Assembly: GCA_043755595.1 (NCBI GenBank)
Contig: JAYUSQ010000308.1
Location: 1 to 64,000 of the forward strand
DNA length: 64,000 bases
DNA from: VFZP01 sp043755595
GTDB lineage: Bacteria; Acidobacteriota; Terriglobia; Bryobacterales; Bryobacteraceae
Direction: 5' to 3'
Part shown: piece after piece, positions 23,315 to 33,161 of the stretch
How positions within the stretch are numbered: the stretch's first letter is position 1
Layout: every line of letters begins with the position of its first letter
Program-made: the position numbers and the translations under genes
The notes under the pieces: model-generated
The model's database searches: none
What the model saw: the letters and a program-made list of their open reading frames with translations, nothing else
What the model was told of the DNA's origin: nothing

Positions 23315-24369
23315 CGATCGATTTGCGCAGCGACACCGTTACTAAGCCCACGGAAGCAATGCGGCGCGCGATGGGCGAAGCCGAAGTGGGTGACGACGTT
23401 TATGGCGAAGACCCTACGCTGAATCGCCTGGAGGCTCGCGCGGCGGAGGTCTTCGGGAAACAAGCGGGCCTGTTTGTCCCGACTGGCACGATGGGCAACA
23501 CGATCGCACTGAAGGTCCACACCCGTCACGGCGAGGAAATCATCTGCGAGGCCAAGTCGCACGTGATGAATTACGAGTTGGCGATGGCGGGCTGGTTTGC
23601 CGGCTGCTTGTGCCGCACCATCGCGGCCGACGATGGCATTTTGACTTGGGACCGCATCAAACGGGAAGTGCGAAAGCTTAGCCCGCACTGGTCACCCACC
23701 GGATTGATTGCGATCGAGAACACGCATAACATGGCGGGCGGCACCGTTACGCCTCTCGCGGTGTTGCATGAGATCTGCGAGGGCGCGCATGAGATGGGGC
23801 TACCCGTGCATCTGGATGGCGCGCGTGTATTCAACGCGGCGGCCGCACTCGGCGTTTCCGTTGGTGAATTGACGGCCAAGTGCGATACCGTGATGTTCTG
23901 TTTGTCGAAAGGCCTGGGTGCGCCGGCCGGCTCAATGCTGGTGGGATCTGCCGATACGATCGCTCACGCTCGCCTCTATCGCAAGCGCCTGGGCGGCGGT
24001 ATGCGTCAGGCTGGCGTCCTGGCCGCGCCAGGTTTGATCGCCCTGGAAACCATGCCGGCGCGATTGGCGGAAGATCATGCGAACGCCAAGCTGCTTGTCG
24101 AAGGACTGGCACGGGTAGAGGGTCTGGCGACCGATCCGGCCCGCACGCAAACTAACATCGTGATCTTCGATGTCTCCGGAAGCGGGTGGCCGGCTGCGGA
24201 GTTTAGCTGCGCCCTACAAGATCGTGGCGTCCTGGCGAACGCCGTGAGTGAAACAGCGGTGCGATTTGTCACGCACTACGACGTTTCGCGCGAACAGTGC
24301 GAAGCGGCTTTGGCGGCTGTCTCGGAAGTGGCGTTACTGGCCAGAGGGCGGCTTAGCCGGCAGCGCTAG
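23311..24369 (+). CDS. ltaE: Low-specificity L-threonine aldolase
   Basis: A 352-residue fold-type I PLP enzyme. It begins MTIDLRSDTVTKPTEAMRRA, typical of threonine aldolases, and has the aspartate/lysine region HLDGARVFNAAAAL and FCLSKGLGAPAGSML, in which the lysine binds PLP. It cleaves L-threonine or L-allo-threonine to glycine and acetaldehyde. The start ATG overlaps the hemW stop by 4 nt. The 3' end overlaps the 3' end of the convergent cytochrome b gene by 36 nt. Confidence 0.94.
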   Translation: MTIDLRSDTVTKPTEAMRRAMGEAEVGDDVYGEDPTLNRLEARAAEVFGKQAGLFVPTGTMGNTIALKVHTRHGEEIICEAKSHVMNYELAMAGWFAGCLCRTIAADDGILTWDRIKREVRKLSPHWSPTGLIAIENTHNMAGGTVTPLAVLHEICEGAHEMGLPVHLDGARVFNAAAALGVSVGELTAKCDTVMFCLSKGLGAPAGSMLVGSADTIAHARLYRKRLGGGMRQAGVLAAPGLIALETMPARLAEDHANAKLLVEGLARVEGLATDPARTQTNIVIFDVSGSGWPAAEFSCALQDRGVLANAVSETAVRFVTHYDVSREQCEAALAAVSEVALLARGRLSRQR

Positions 24370-25974
24370 CAGGTACGTCGTCACGCTGTCCAAATCGGCC
24401 GGCGAAAACCGGTACGGTGGCATCGTCGACCCCGGCGACATCTTTTGCGGCTCGGCGAAGTGTTGCTCTACCCACTCGCGCTTGCGGCGTTCCGCCAGCC
24501 CATTGAGCGGCGGTCCCAACTGTTTGCCGGAGTTATTCACCTGGTGGCAAATGCCGCATTGGTTCTTCTGATACACCATCGCGCCATTGACCACCGTCTC
24601 CGGCGCGGCGTTTAGTTCGTCGACGTCGGACGGCTTGAGCTTGAGCAGAAACGCAGCCAGTGAATTCAGTTGCGAGGTCGGCAAATGCACGGACGGCATA
24701 CTCGAGCCGGGGATTTTTTCCGCTGGCGATTTGAAATACGAGATCAGCCAACCGGCGTCACGCTTGCCCGAAACCTTGGTCAGATCGGGACCCGTCGCCT
24801 TACCTTTGGCTCCCAACGCGTGGCACGAGTAGCAATTCTCCTTGCGAAAATGACCAAAACCGGCGAGTTCCTCGGGCGAAAGCGCTTGCCACGGTTGGAT
24901 CTCGGCACTTGCCGCCTGCTCGGCTGCCTCCGGCGGTGTGCTGCGGACCGCGGCCACGGTCAGGGCGGCCCACGTCGCGCCAGCCAATAATAGGATCCCC
25001 CAAGCGGTGGTGCGTTGCGTGACTTTGCGCAGCTTCCCGCGATCGATAAACGGAGCCATTGCCAAGGCGGCCACGGCGAGCCCCGGCAAGATGTGCGCGC
25101 CCACAGTTTCCAGCGGCCCCTCGAAAAATTTCAACGTCTGGAACAGGAACAGGAAATACCATTCCGGACGAGGGACATAGGTCGTGTCCGTTGGATCGGC
25201 CAACCGGCCGAGCGGAGCCTGGATCGTCACAGCCAGTGCGAAAAGAACGCAGAACGTGACGAAGATGGCGACCGTATCCTTGAACACCTGTTCGGGGAAA
25301 AAACGTTTGCGTGGCGCAGTGTCGTCCGGCGCCGGAGCCACGCCATGACGGCGCACCAGATAAATGTGCAGCGCGATCGTCAACGTCGTGATGAGCGGCA
25401 GCAGCATGACGTGCATCGTGTAGAACCGCGCGAACGTCACGACACCGACGCCGTTTTCGCTGCCGAGCAATCGTTGGATATACTCTCCCAACCCCGGCGA
25501 CTTGGCGGCGATCTGCGTCGTCACCACCGTGCCCCAATAGGCGCGGTTATCCCAAGGCAGCAGATAGCCGGTCAGCCCAAATCCTAACGTCAGCATCAAC
25601 AGCCCGATGCCGACCATCCACGTCGCCTCACGCGGCTTTTTATACGCGCCCCACACAAAGACCTGCGCCATGTGCAGGACGACAACGATGATCATCAACG
25701 TCGCGCCCCAGTGATGCAGCCCGCGGATGAGCCGCCCGCCGGTAACCTCGGTCATGATGTAGCGGACGCTCGAGTACGCATCGCCAGGGGTCGGCGCATA
25801 GTTGAACGCCAGCAGCACGCCAGTGAGCACTTGAATCATGAAGGAGAACAGCGCGACGCTGCCGAGCACTTGATGCCAGCCGGCCGACGCCGGAATGTCT
25901 TCGTAGAGAAAATGGTGAACGGCCGACTCCAGGCCGGTACGGGATTCAAGAAAGTCGATGACGCGGCGTACCAT
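24334..25974 (-). CDS. Cytochrome b fused to two c-type heme domains
   Basis: A 546-residue membrane protein. The N-terminal part is cytochrome b of a bc complex: heme b ligands in LHHWGATLMI (His 87/88), H101, H188 and H203, and the Qo-site motif PEWY at 270-273. After the last transmembrane helix (about 322-345) there are two cytochrome c domains with CYSCH at 381-385 and CGICH at 473-477, the latter followed by a distal GSTMPP methionine segment. The Rieske gene starts upstream in the same transcript (4 nt gap). So cytochrome b and c subunits are one chain. Confidence 0.93.
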   Translation of the reverse strand: MVRRVIDFLESRTGLESAVHHFLYEDIPASAGWHQVLGSVALFSFMIQVLTGVLLAFNYAPTPGDAYSSVRYIMTEVTGGRLIRGLHHWGATLMIIVVVLHMAQVFVWGAYKKPREATWMVGIGLLMLTLGFGLTGYLLPWDNRAYWGTVVTTQIAAKSPGLGEYIQRLLGSENGVGVVTFARFYTMHVMLLPLITTLTIALHIYLVRRHGVAPAPDDTAPRKRFFPEQVFKDTVAIFVTFCVLFALAVTIQAPLGRLADPTDTTYVPRPEWYFLFLFQTLKFFEGPLETVGAHILPGLAVAALAMAPFIDRGKLRKVTQRTTAWGILLLAGATWAALTVAAVRSTPPEAAEQAASAEIQPWQALSPEELAGFGHFRKENCYSCHALGAKGKATGPDLTKVSGKRDAGWLISYFKSPAEKIPGSSMPSVHLPTSQLNSLAAFLLKLKPSDVDELNAAPETVVNGAMVYQKNQCGICHQVNNSGKQLGPPLNGLAERRKREWVEQHFAEPQKMSPGSTMPPYRFSPADLDSVTTYLLALPAKPPSGQ

Positions 25975-25977
25975 CGC

Positions 25978-26475
25978 TTAACTTTCCTTGCTCCGCTCGA
26001 CCGATCCCAATAGCAATTTTCCATCTTCTATCCGTGTCTGATACCGATCGAGCGGACGTGGCGCTGGGCCCTCCAACGGCTTGCCTTCCAGGTCGAACGT
26101 CGACGTATGGCAAGGGCACAAATAATTGCGGCGTTTTTCGTCGTAGTGAAACGCGCAGCCGAGATGCGTACACGAAGGAGCGAATGCGATTACTTTCCCA
26201 TCGGGCTGCTTCGATACCCAGGCGCTGGTCTTTTCGCTGAGGATCTTCCAGCCATCCTTGCGGTTGCGCCGGAAGACGATCTCCTCGGGGCGATCCGAGG
26301 AAAGGCGCGAGAGATCGGTCACTTCGACCCAATCGTCTTTCTTCTTCACCGGTCCGGGGACCAGAAGATAGCCGGCCGCTGGAATACCCAGGGCCGCGCC
26401 GATACTGCCCATCAAAGTATAAATAACGCCGAGGTGAAAGCGCCTCCGGGAATTCTGATCTGCTGCGTCTGCCAT
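25978..26475 (-). CDS. Rieske iron-sulfur subunit of the bc complex
   Basis: A 165-residue protein. A short basic start (QNSRRRFHLGVIYTLMGSIG) forms the membrane anchor and resembles a twin-arginine signal (SRRRF). The [2Fe-2S] ligands are in CTHLGCAFHY and CPCHTSTFD, with the two cysteines and two histidines in the Rieske pattern. It transfers electrons from quinol at the Qo site of the cytochrome b encoded next. Gene order Rieske then cytochrome b-c matches compact bc complexes of Acidobacteria-like genomes. Start is ATG 26475. Confidence 0.95.
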   Translation of the reverse strand: MADAADQNSRRRFHLGVIYTLMGSIGAALGIPAAGYLLVPGPVKKKDDWVEVTDLSRLSSDRPEEIVFRRNRKDGWKILSEKTSAWVSKQPDGKVIAFAPSCTHLGCAFHYDEKRRNYLCPCHTSTFDLEGKPLEGPAPRPLDRYQTRIEDGKLLLGSVERSKES

Positions 26476-26536
26476 GTGGTCCTCATTTTATCCGTTATTT
26501 GGCTAAACCGGATGTAAAATGGTGAAGCGCAAATTG

Positions 26537-29038
26537 TTACGCTATGGCGGCACGCTCGATTAGGCGAGCCTGGAGCAACTCGTGCAGCGCCGGTTCGAGC
26601 TTGCGTCCATTGGCCGTCACGTAGAAGACATCCAAAGCTTTGTGGGCCTCGGTATCGACCAGGACGACTTCGATACTGCAGCCAGCCTCGGAAATGGCCG
26701 ACGCCAGATCGTACAACAATCCCGGACGGTCCTGCGCCACGACTTCAACGAGTGTCGCCGATTCGGACGCCTCATTGTCGAACGAGATGCGAGTCGGTAT
26801 CCGGCTGTTCTTGCTAGGCGGCGACGGGCGCGGACGGTTCCGCAAGAGGGTCTTCACGTCCAACTTGCCCAGCACTACGCGTTCGAGCGATTGGCGCATC
26901 CGCTCGAGGTCGGGCGGATTCAGTTCCAGCGTACGTTGCGGGTCGGCAAAAGCAAAGGTGTCGAGAATCGTGCCTTGCTGATTCGCAAACGCCTCGGCCT
27001 TCAGGATGTTCATGCCGAAGCTGGCGAGCGCGCCGGCCAGGGAGGCGAACAGAAACAGACGGTCTTTGGCGAGGACCGAAAGATGGTACACGCCGCCGCG
27101 CTTCTGGATGTCGAGCGCCATGCCGGCCTCGCGCCGCCGGGCGTCGAGATCCATGTGATACACCACTTCGGCATCGCTATGAATACGAAGATACCGCGTT
27201 GGAAAGCCTTTCAGAAAGGCCTCGCGCGCCGCCGAAGCGGGGGCCGACTGGATTCGGTCCGTGTCCAACTCTCGCGTCAGTTCGCGATGGGCCGTCAGAT
27301 ACACGCGCCACAACTGCCCCAGCCGCCAGGGCGACATCGCGGTCGGATGCACGGCGCTGGTATCGGCAAAAGTCAGCAGCGTAAGATTCTTGAGAACCTC
27401 AATGGTCCCCACACGATCGGCCAGCCAGCGCGCGGTCGACGGATCGTCCAGATCGCGACCGTTCATTGCGGACGGAAGAACGAGATGTTGCGCAATCAAG
27501 GCATGGAGCAAAGGCCGCGACTCTTCGGGCACGCCGATCCGTTCGGCCGCAATCCCGGCCAACCGTGCAGACTCGATCGCATGGGCGTCGTTCTCACCGC
27601 CCTTGCCGACGTCGTGAAATATGAGAGCCAAGCGCAAGATGGCGAGATCGTCGATTTCGCTCATCAGATTCGCAAAACTCCGCCGATCGGGCTCCTCGCT
27701 GGCGGCCAATTCCTCCAGGCTGCTGAGCGTCACCAGCGTATGTTCGTCCACCGTATAGCGATGGTTGAAGTCGCGTACGACGTAGCATTCGATTTGTCCC
27801 CATTCGGGGAAGATGGCCCGCAACACGCCGCTATCGTGCATCGCCCGTATGGCGCCGGCGGAGTTGGGCAAAGTCAGAATCTCGCGCAGGGCGGGCCACA
27901 ACGGACGCGGCTCGGCAAACCAGGCCTCAATGGCGGGCATTTGGCCGGTGATGCGCCGTTCGGTTTCCGGGTGCAGCGCTACCCCATGACGGCCCACCAT
28001 GAGAAACAGCCGGAGCAACGTCCCGGGATCTTTCTCCAACTGCTGTGGAGAGCGGAACAGGACGCGGTCGCGCGACACCGTGAATTCCGAACTCGACAGC
28101 CGGGAGCGCCAGTCTCGAAAACCGGCCAATAACGAACTGCTTTTGGATTCGAAGGTTTCGACGGCGCGCAACGCGCTTCGTTGAATCGCGCGCGCGTGCC
28201 GGAAGTACTCACGCATGACTGCGGCGGCGTCTTCGGCAGGCTCAAACGGCATCTCAGCGAATTCTTCCTGCGCATCGAAGCCCAGCAGATTATTGTCGCG
28301 ATTCGAGCGATAGTGCAAGAAACAGCGCAGGCGAAACAGAAAGTCGGCGTCCGCGGCCGCACGCGACCTGCCGTCGCCACCGGTGGCTCCAGATAATTGA
28401 TCGAGCCACGCCATCAGATGCAGGTCGCGCAACCCGCCAGGCCCTTCTTTGATATTCGGTTCGAGATGATAGATCGTGTTGTGAAACTTGCTGTGCCGCT
28501 GATGCGTAAGTTTGCACAACTGGCGCGAAATGGTGGCGCGTTGCGACTGGAGAAACTTGGGCAGCTTGCCGGACAGAGTTTGAAACAGATTCGGATCGCC
28601 GGCTACAAAGTGCCGGTCCATCAGGCTGACCGTCAGTTCAATATTACCTTCGTGGATTTCGCAGCACTCGGGAATGTCATGCACCGAATGGCTTAGCCGC
28701 AGCCCGGCGTCCCAGATGGTCCGCATATAGACGGCCAGCGCGTCTTTCGCACTGCCCGAAGGAGTGCCTTCGGGAATGAGGAAGAGCAGATCGATATCGG
28801 AATGAGGAAAAAGTTCGCGCCGTCCGTAGCCGCCGACAGCCACCAACGAAAGGCCGGTGGGAAAGGCGGGCGCGAGCAGGCGTGAGTACTCGGAAGTGAG
28901 CACCGAGTCGACCAGATGAGTACGGCGGGTGAGGACGTTGGCTGCGTCCCCCCCTGCCATGAACTCTCGCTGGATTTCAGCCGACTCTTCGCGTACGGCT
29001 TGCGGCGATGAACTAGAGAGCAGATTCCCCTCGCTCAT
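26537..29038 (-). CDS. glnD: [Protein-PII] uridylyltransferase/removing enzyme GlnD
   Basis: An 833-residue bifunctional nitrogen sensor. The nucleotidyltransferase signature VAVGGYGRRELFPHSDIDLL has the two catalytic aspartates. Next come the PII-uridylyltransferase linker, an HD hydrolase domain with FHDVGKGG and HAIE, and two C-terminal ACT domains (ending HLSVLAKDRLFLFASLAGAL and VVAQDRPGLLYDLASAISEA). It adds UMP to PII at low glutamine and removes it at high glutamine. I start at ATG 29038 with AGGAT upstream; this overlaps glnB by 26 nt. Confidence 0.94.
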   Translation of the reverse strand: MSEGNLLSSSSPQAVREESAEIQREFMAGGDAANVLTRRTHLVDSVLTSEYSRLLAPAFPTGLSLVAVGGYGRRELFPHSDIDLLFLIPEGTPSGSAKDALAVYMRTIWDAGLRLSHSVHDIPECCEIHEGNIELTVSLMDRHFVAGDPNLFQTLSGKLPKFLQSQRATISRQLCKLTHQRHSKFHNTIYHLEPNIKEGPGGLRDLHLMAWLDQLSGATGGDGRSRAAADADFLFRLRCFLHYRSNRDNNLLGFDAQEEFAEMPFEPAEDAAAVMREYFRHARAIQRSALRAVETFESKSSSLLAGFRDWRSRLSSSEFTVSRDRVLFRSPQQLEKDPGTLLRLFLMVGRHGVALHPETERRITGQMPAIEAWFAEPRPLWPALREILTLPNSAGAIRAMHDSGVLRAIFPEWGQIECYVVRDFNHRYTVDEHTLVTLSSLEELAASEEPDRRSFANLMSEIDDLAILRLALIFHDVGKGGENDAHAIESARLAGIAAERIGVPEESRPLLHALIAQHLVLPSAMNGRDLDDPSTARWLADRVGTIEVLKNLTLLTFADTSAVHPTAMSPWRLGQLWRVYLTAHRELTRELDTDRIQSAPASAAREAFLKGFPTRYLRIHSDAEVVYHMDLDARRREAGMALDIQKRGGVYHLSVLAKDRLFLFASLAGALASFGMNILKAEAFANQQGTILDTFAFADPQRTLELNPPDLERMRQSLERVVLGKLDVKTLLRNRPRPSPPSKNSRIPTRISFDNEASESATLVEVVAQDRPGLLYDLASAISEAGCSIEVVLVDTEAHKALDVFYVTANGRKLEPALHELLQARLIERAAIA

Positions 29039-29351
29039 CGTTTCGGATCCTGATGGCTTCGGCGACATCATAGACAAATACCTTGCCATCGCCAATCTTG
29101 CCAGTGCGGGCGGCGGCCGTGAGTGTCTTAATCACCTCTTCCAAGCGTCCGTCGGAGATCACCAGTTCCACTTTCACTTTCGGCAGGAGATCGACCATGT
29201 ATTCCTGGCCGCGATAGACCTCTTTGTGTCCTTTCTGCCGGCCGTGACCGCGCACTTCGGTGACGGTCATGCCGTCGATTCCGATTCCCTTGAGGGCTTC
29301 TTTGACCTCTTCCAACTTGAAGGGTTGAATAATGGCTTCAATCTTTTTCAT
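29013..29351 (-). CDS. glnB: Nitrogen regulatory protein PII
   Basis: A 112-residue PII protein starting MKKIEAIIQPFKLEEVKEAL. The T-loop reads GHKEVYRGQEYMVDLLPK, and the tyrosine in RGQEY is the residue that GlnD uridylylates (Tyr51 in E. coli). The C-terminal ATP/2-oxoglutarate signature TGKIGDGKVFVYDV is complete. PII signals carbon/nitrogen balance and, when linked to amtB as here, usually plugs the transporter (the GlnK role). It is 21 nt downstream of amtB and overlaps glnD. Confidence 0.96.
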   Translation of the reverse strand: MKKIEAIIQPFKLEEVKEALKGIGIDGMTVTEVRGHGRQKGHKEVYRGQEYMVDLLPKVKVELVISDGRLEEVIKTLTAAARTGKIGDGKVFVYDVAEAIRIRNDERGESAL

Positions 29352-29372
29352 GGTGTTAGCTCCTTACAAGGC

Positions 29373-30773
<1,401 letters not shown>

Positions 30774-30847
30774 GAAGGTGTTGTCTCCTGTGGATCCGGG
30801 GGAGGTGTCCGACGCCTACGATCACGAACGACTTGGCGTGAATGCAC

Positions 30848-30893
30848 CCCGCCTTCGCGGGTCCTATTTATCATGCAGCCCGCGGCGAGTTAA
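30848..30893 (-). promoter_or_regulatory. amtB promoter and 5'-leader hairpin
   Basis: On the minus strand TTAACT (30888-30893) and TAAATA (30865-30870) are 17 nt apart. Transcription would start near 30858, so the perfect stem CCCGC-CTTC-GCGGG (30848-30861) would be at the very 5' end of the mRNA, about 75 nt before the coding start. A 5'-terminal hairpin usually protects the mRNA from decay. No sigma-54 -24/-12 motif (TGGCAC-N5-TTGC) was found, although amtB operons often use one. Confidence 0.4.
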
Positions 30894-31011
30894 GGGAAGC
30901 TCATTGTTTCGATGGGGTGAATCGAATTTTTCTATTTGGCAATGAGGCGGTTACTGCTTAGACTCGGATGCAGAGACCTCCCGACCGCGGAGGATCCATC
31001 CGGGAGAAAAC

Positions 31012-32172
31012 GTGAAAGTGAGAACCTGTTACATGAATCGCCTAGCTCGCATCTGGCCGTTGGCCATGTTGGCCGCCGCAGCCCTTGCGCCGGCTCAGAC
31101 TACTCCACCCGCTACGCCACCAGCCGATCCTGCCCCGGCAGCCCCGGCTGCGTCTCCCTGGTCCGCCGGACCCATCGATTTCAGCGGATATGTTGACGGT
31201 TACTATAACTTCAACTCGAATCACCCTGCCACAGGTAACAACAATCTGCGCTTTTACGACGCCAAGGCGAATACGCTTACTCTGAACGTCGCTAAGTTTT
31301 CGATGTCGCACACTGCCGACCCTGTCGGCTTCACGCTTGACCTGGGCTTTGGCCGAGGCGTCGATCTGTTTAATTCCTTCGAGCCCAACCCGGACAATCG
31401 CTCCGTGACTCGGTATATCTATCAGGCTTATCTGACCTTGAAGCCCGCCAAGGCCGGCGGCTTTCAATTTGACTTCGGTAAGTTCGCCACCAGCGCGGGC
31501 GCCGAGTTGACCGACACTCATTTGAATTGGAATTATTCGCGTGGCTTGCTGTACGCCAACGGCCCCTTCTATCACGTCGGCGCCCGCGTTTCCAAGCCGA
31601 TCAACTCGCACTGGACGGCTGGCGCACAACTGGTTAACGGCTGGAACAATATTGAAGACAACAACAGCGGCAAGACTGTCGGACTCACCAACGCCTTCAC
31701 GTCCAAGAAGGCTTCGTTGTACACCAACTATTACGGCGGGCCCGAAAAGACGGGCTCCAACGAGGGCTACCGTCACTTCATCGACAACGTGCTGTTATTG
31801 ACGCCGAGCGACAAAGCGAACTTCTATATCAACTACGACTATGGTGTGGATAAGAAGGGCAACGGCGCTGAGAAGCAGGCTTTCTACGGGCTGGGCCTGG
31901 CTGGCCATTTCGTGGCAAACTCCTGGTTCTCGGTCAGCCCCCGTTGGGAGATCTACAACGACGGCGGCGGCCTCATTACTTCCAAGGTGCAACGGCTGCA
32001 GACCTTCACCTGGACGGCGGAAGTCAAGATGGCCAAGGGTTTCCTGACCCGCGCGGAATACCGCCGCGATTGGTCGAATCAGCCCTTTTTCGACCGCGGC
32101 AACGAACCCGGCAGCTCGAAGAATCAGAATACGTTCCTGGTTGGCTTCGTGGTATACTTTGGTCCCAAGTAG
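31012..32172 (+). CDS. Outer-membrane beta-barrel porin (OmpL-like, BBP2)
   Basis: A 386-residue barrel protein: signal peptide (RIWPLAMLAAAALAPAQ), a proline/alanine-rich linker of about 20 residues, then FSGYVDGYYNFNSNHP and repeated amphipathic strands ending with the C-terminal VGFVVYFGPK. This matches the putative beta-barrel porin-2 (OmpL-like) family. It is divergent from amtB, so it may bring ammonium or other small solutes across the outer membrane under nitrogen control. The GTG at 31012 has GGGAG before it; an ATG at 31033 is an alternative. Confidence 0.8.
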   Translation: MKVRTCYMNRLARIWPLAMLAAAALAPAQTTPPATPPADPAPAAPAASPWSAGPIDFSGYVDGYYNFNSNHPATGNNNLRFYDAKANTLTLNVAKFSMSHTADPVGFTLDLGFGRGVDLFNSFEPNPDNRSVTRYIYQAYLTLKPAKAGGFQFDFGKFATSAGAELTDTHLNWNYSRGLLYANGPFYHVGARVSKPINSHWTAGAQLVNGWNNIEDNNSGKTVGLTNAFTSKKASLYTNYYGGPEKTGSNEGYRHFIDNVLLLTPSDKANFYINYDYGVDKKGNGAEKQAFYGLGLAGHFVANSWFSVSPRWEIYNDGGGLITSKVQRLQTFTWTAEVKMAKGFLTRAEYRRDWSNQPFFDRGNEPGSSKNQNTFLVGFVVYFGPK

Positions 32173-32210
32173 CTCTCGGGATCGGAAGATTTCCGGTCTT
32201 GATACTCATA

Positions 32211-32246
32211 GGGGGGACGGCTGAATCGGCCGCCTCCCTTTTTTAT
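32211..32246 (+). terminator. Rho-independent terminator after the porin gene
   Basis: A G-rich run (GGGGGGACGGC) pairs with GCCGCCTCCC across a TGAATCG-type loop, with one or two mismatches, and is followed by TTTTTTATTTT. It lies about 40 nt downstream of the porin stop. Confidence 0.7.
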
Positions 32247-32409
32247 TTTCCGGCCTCGCCGACCGCGTTCCCGCCAGCTTAAACCGGATACTGTTCACTT
32301 AATCTAGAACCAACGCCCCGGCAGGCGGACCTCTTACCAGTTCCTAAACGCAAAACCGTTGATCGCGATCTAAGCGGAACCCCGGTACGGCGGGAGCTAT
32401 GATGGAAGG

Positions 32410-32637
32410 GTGAAACTGACCATTGAGCTGGATCGCGAAGAGGATGGTCGCTGGATCGCCGAAGCCCTCGAATTGCCCGGCGTGATGTGCTATGGGCAGA
32501 CGCGCGACGAGGCAATCAGCAACGCCGAACGGCTGGCGATCGAGGTGATCGCGGACCGCATTGCTCACGGCGAAATGGTATCGGCAGCGCTCGCGGTTTC
32601 GTTCTCGATTCCAGATGAGCAACTGGCCAGCCACTAA
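32410..32637 (+). CDS. hicB: HicB-like antitoxin
   Basis: A 75-residue protein with the partial RNase-H-like HicB fold: KLTIELDREEDGRWIAEALE, LPGVMCYGQTRDEAISNAE, then a helix. This is the short HicB form, without the DNA-binding RHH or HTH tail seen in longer versions. It neutralises HicA by direct binding. The start is GTG 32410. The antitoxin precedes the toxin gene and overlaps it by 23 nt, the order usually written hicBA. Confidence 0.8.
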   Translation: MKLTIELDREEDGRWIAEALELPGVMCYGQTRDEAISNAERLAIEVIADRIAHGEMVSAALAVSFSIPDEQLASH

Positions 32638-32827
32638 AGCACGGTGTGTTCTCGCGGCTTTGGAGAGAGCCGGTTGGAAGGTGAAGCTCCAGCGTGGCTC
32701 TCACCGTCTCCTGGTCCACCCGACTCGGCCAGACTACGAATTCTCCTTTCACGATCAGGACGAAATCGGGCCGAGGATGCTGGCCCGCATCGCCAAGCGG
32801 ACGGGAATGAAGCCGGATGATCTGTGA
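32615..32827 (+). CDS. hicA: HicA-family toxin (mRNA interferase)
   Basis: A 70-residue basic protein with the YcfA/HicA double-stranded-RNA-binding fold: VLAALERAGWKVKLQRGSHRLLVHP, where the histidine in GSHR is the conserved catalytic residue, followed by LARIAKRTGMKPDDL. HicA cleaves translated mRNA. ATG 32615 (MSNWPATKAR) was chosen because it lies at the family start; an upstream ATG at 32561 adds residues copied from antisense of hicB. It appears intact, unlike the RelE-type toxin at 8.3 kb. Confidence 0.85.
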   Translation: MSNWPATKARCVLAALERAGWKVKLQRGSHRLLVHPTRPDYEFSFHDQDEIGPRMLARIAKRTGMKPDDL

Positions 32828-33161
32828 AGTGACGCTGCGCCGTTTTGCGCGGGTTTCGACATTCGCTTCCTCCCCGTTTTTGCCCAACTTTATACGAAAC
32901 GGTAAGTTGAGGGTACAGTGCGGTGTGCCGCTGTCAGTCATTCTCCACCGAACAACTGTTTCAAGACCCGCTATTGGCGAGCATCTCGACTTCAGGCCCG
33001 CCTATCGCGAGATTCGCCAATGGGGGTGCTGCCTTGGCTCCCATCTCGCATGATGCCACGCTGGCTCGACCTCAGTCTGCTTATCTCTTGGCCGCGGCCG
33101 CATATCCAAAGGCCACAATCGGCCATTCGAATCGGGCCGTCAGGTACATCAAGGCAGATCA
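32828..33161. other. 334-nt spacer with no recognised gene
   Basis: Between hicA and the kinase stop codon there is no ORF with recognisable similarity on either strand. One plus-strand frame stays open from 32923 to 33291 but its translation is low in identifiable motifs and runs into the kinase antisense region. I saw no tRNA, terminator or insertion-sequence end. Confidence 0.5.

Noticed and set aside
26582..28132. 516-codon plus-strand ORF opposite glnD
   Set aside because: An antisense artefact of codon bias; no domain is visible, and glnD is complete on the other strand.
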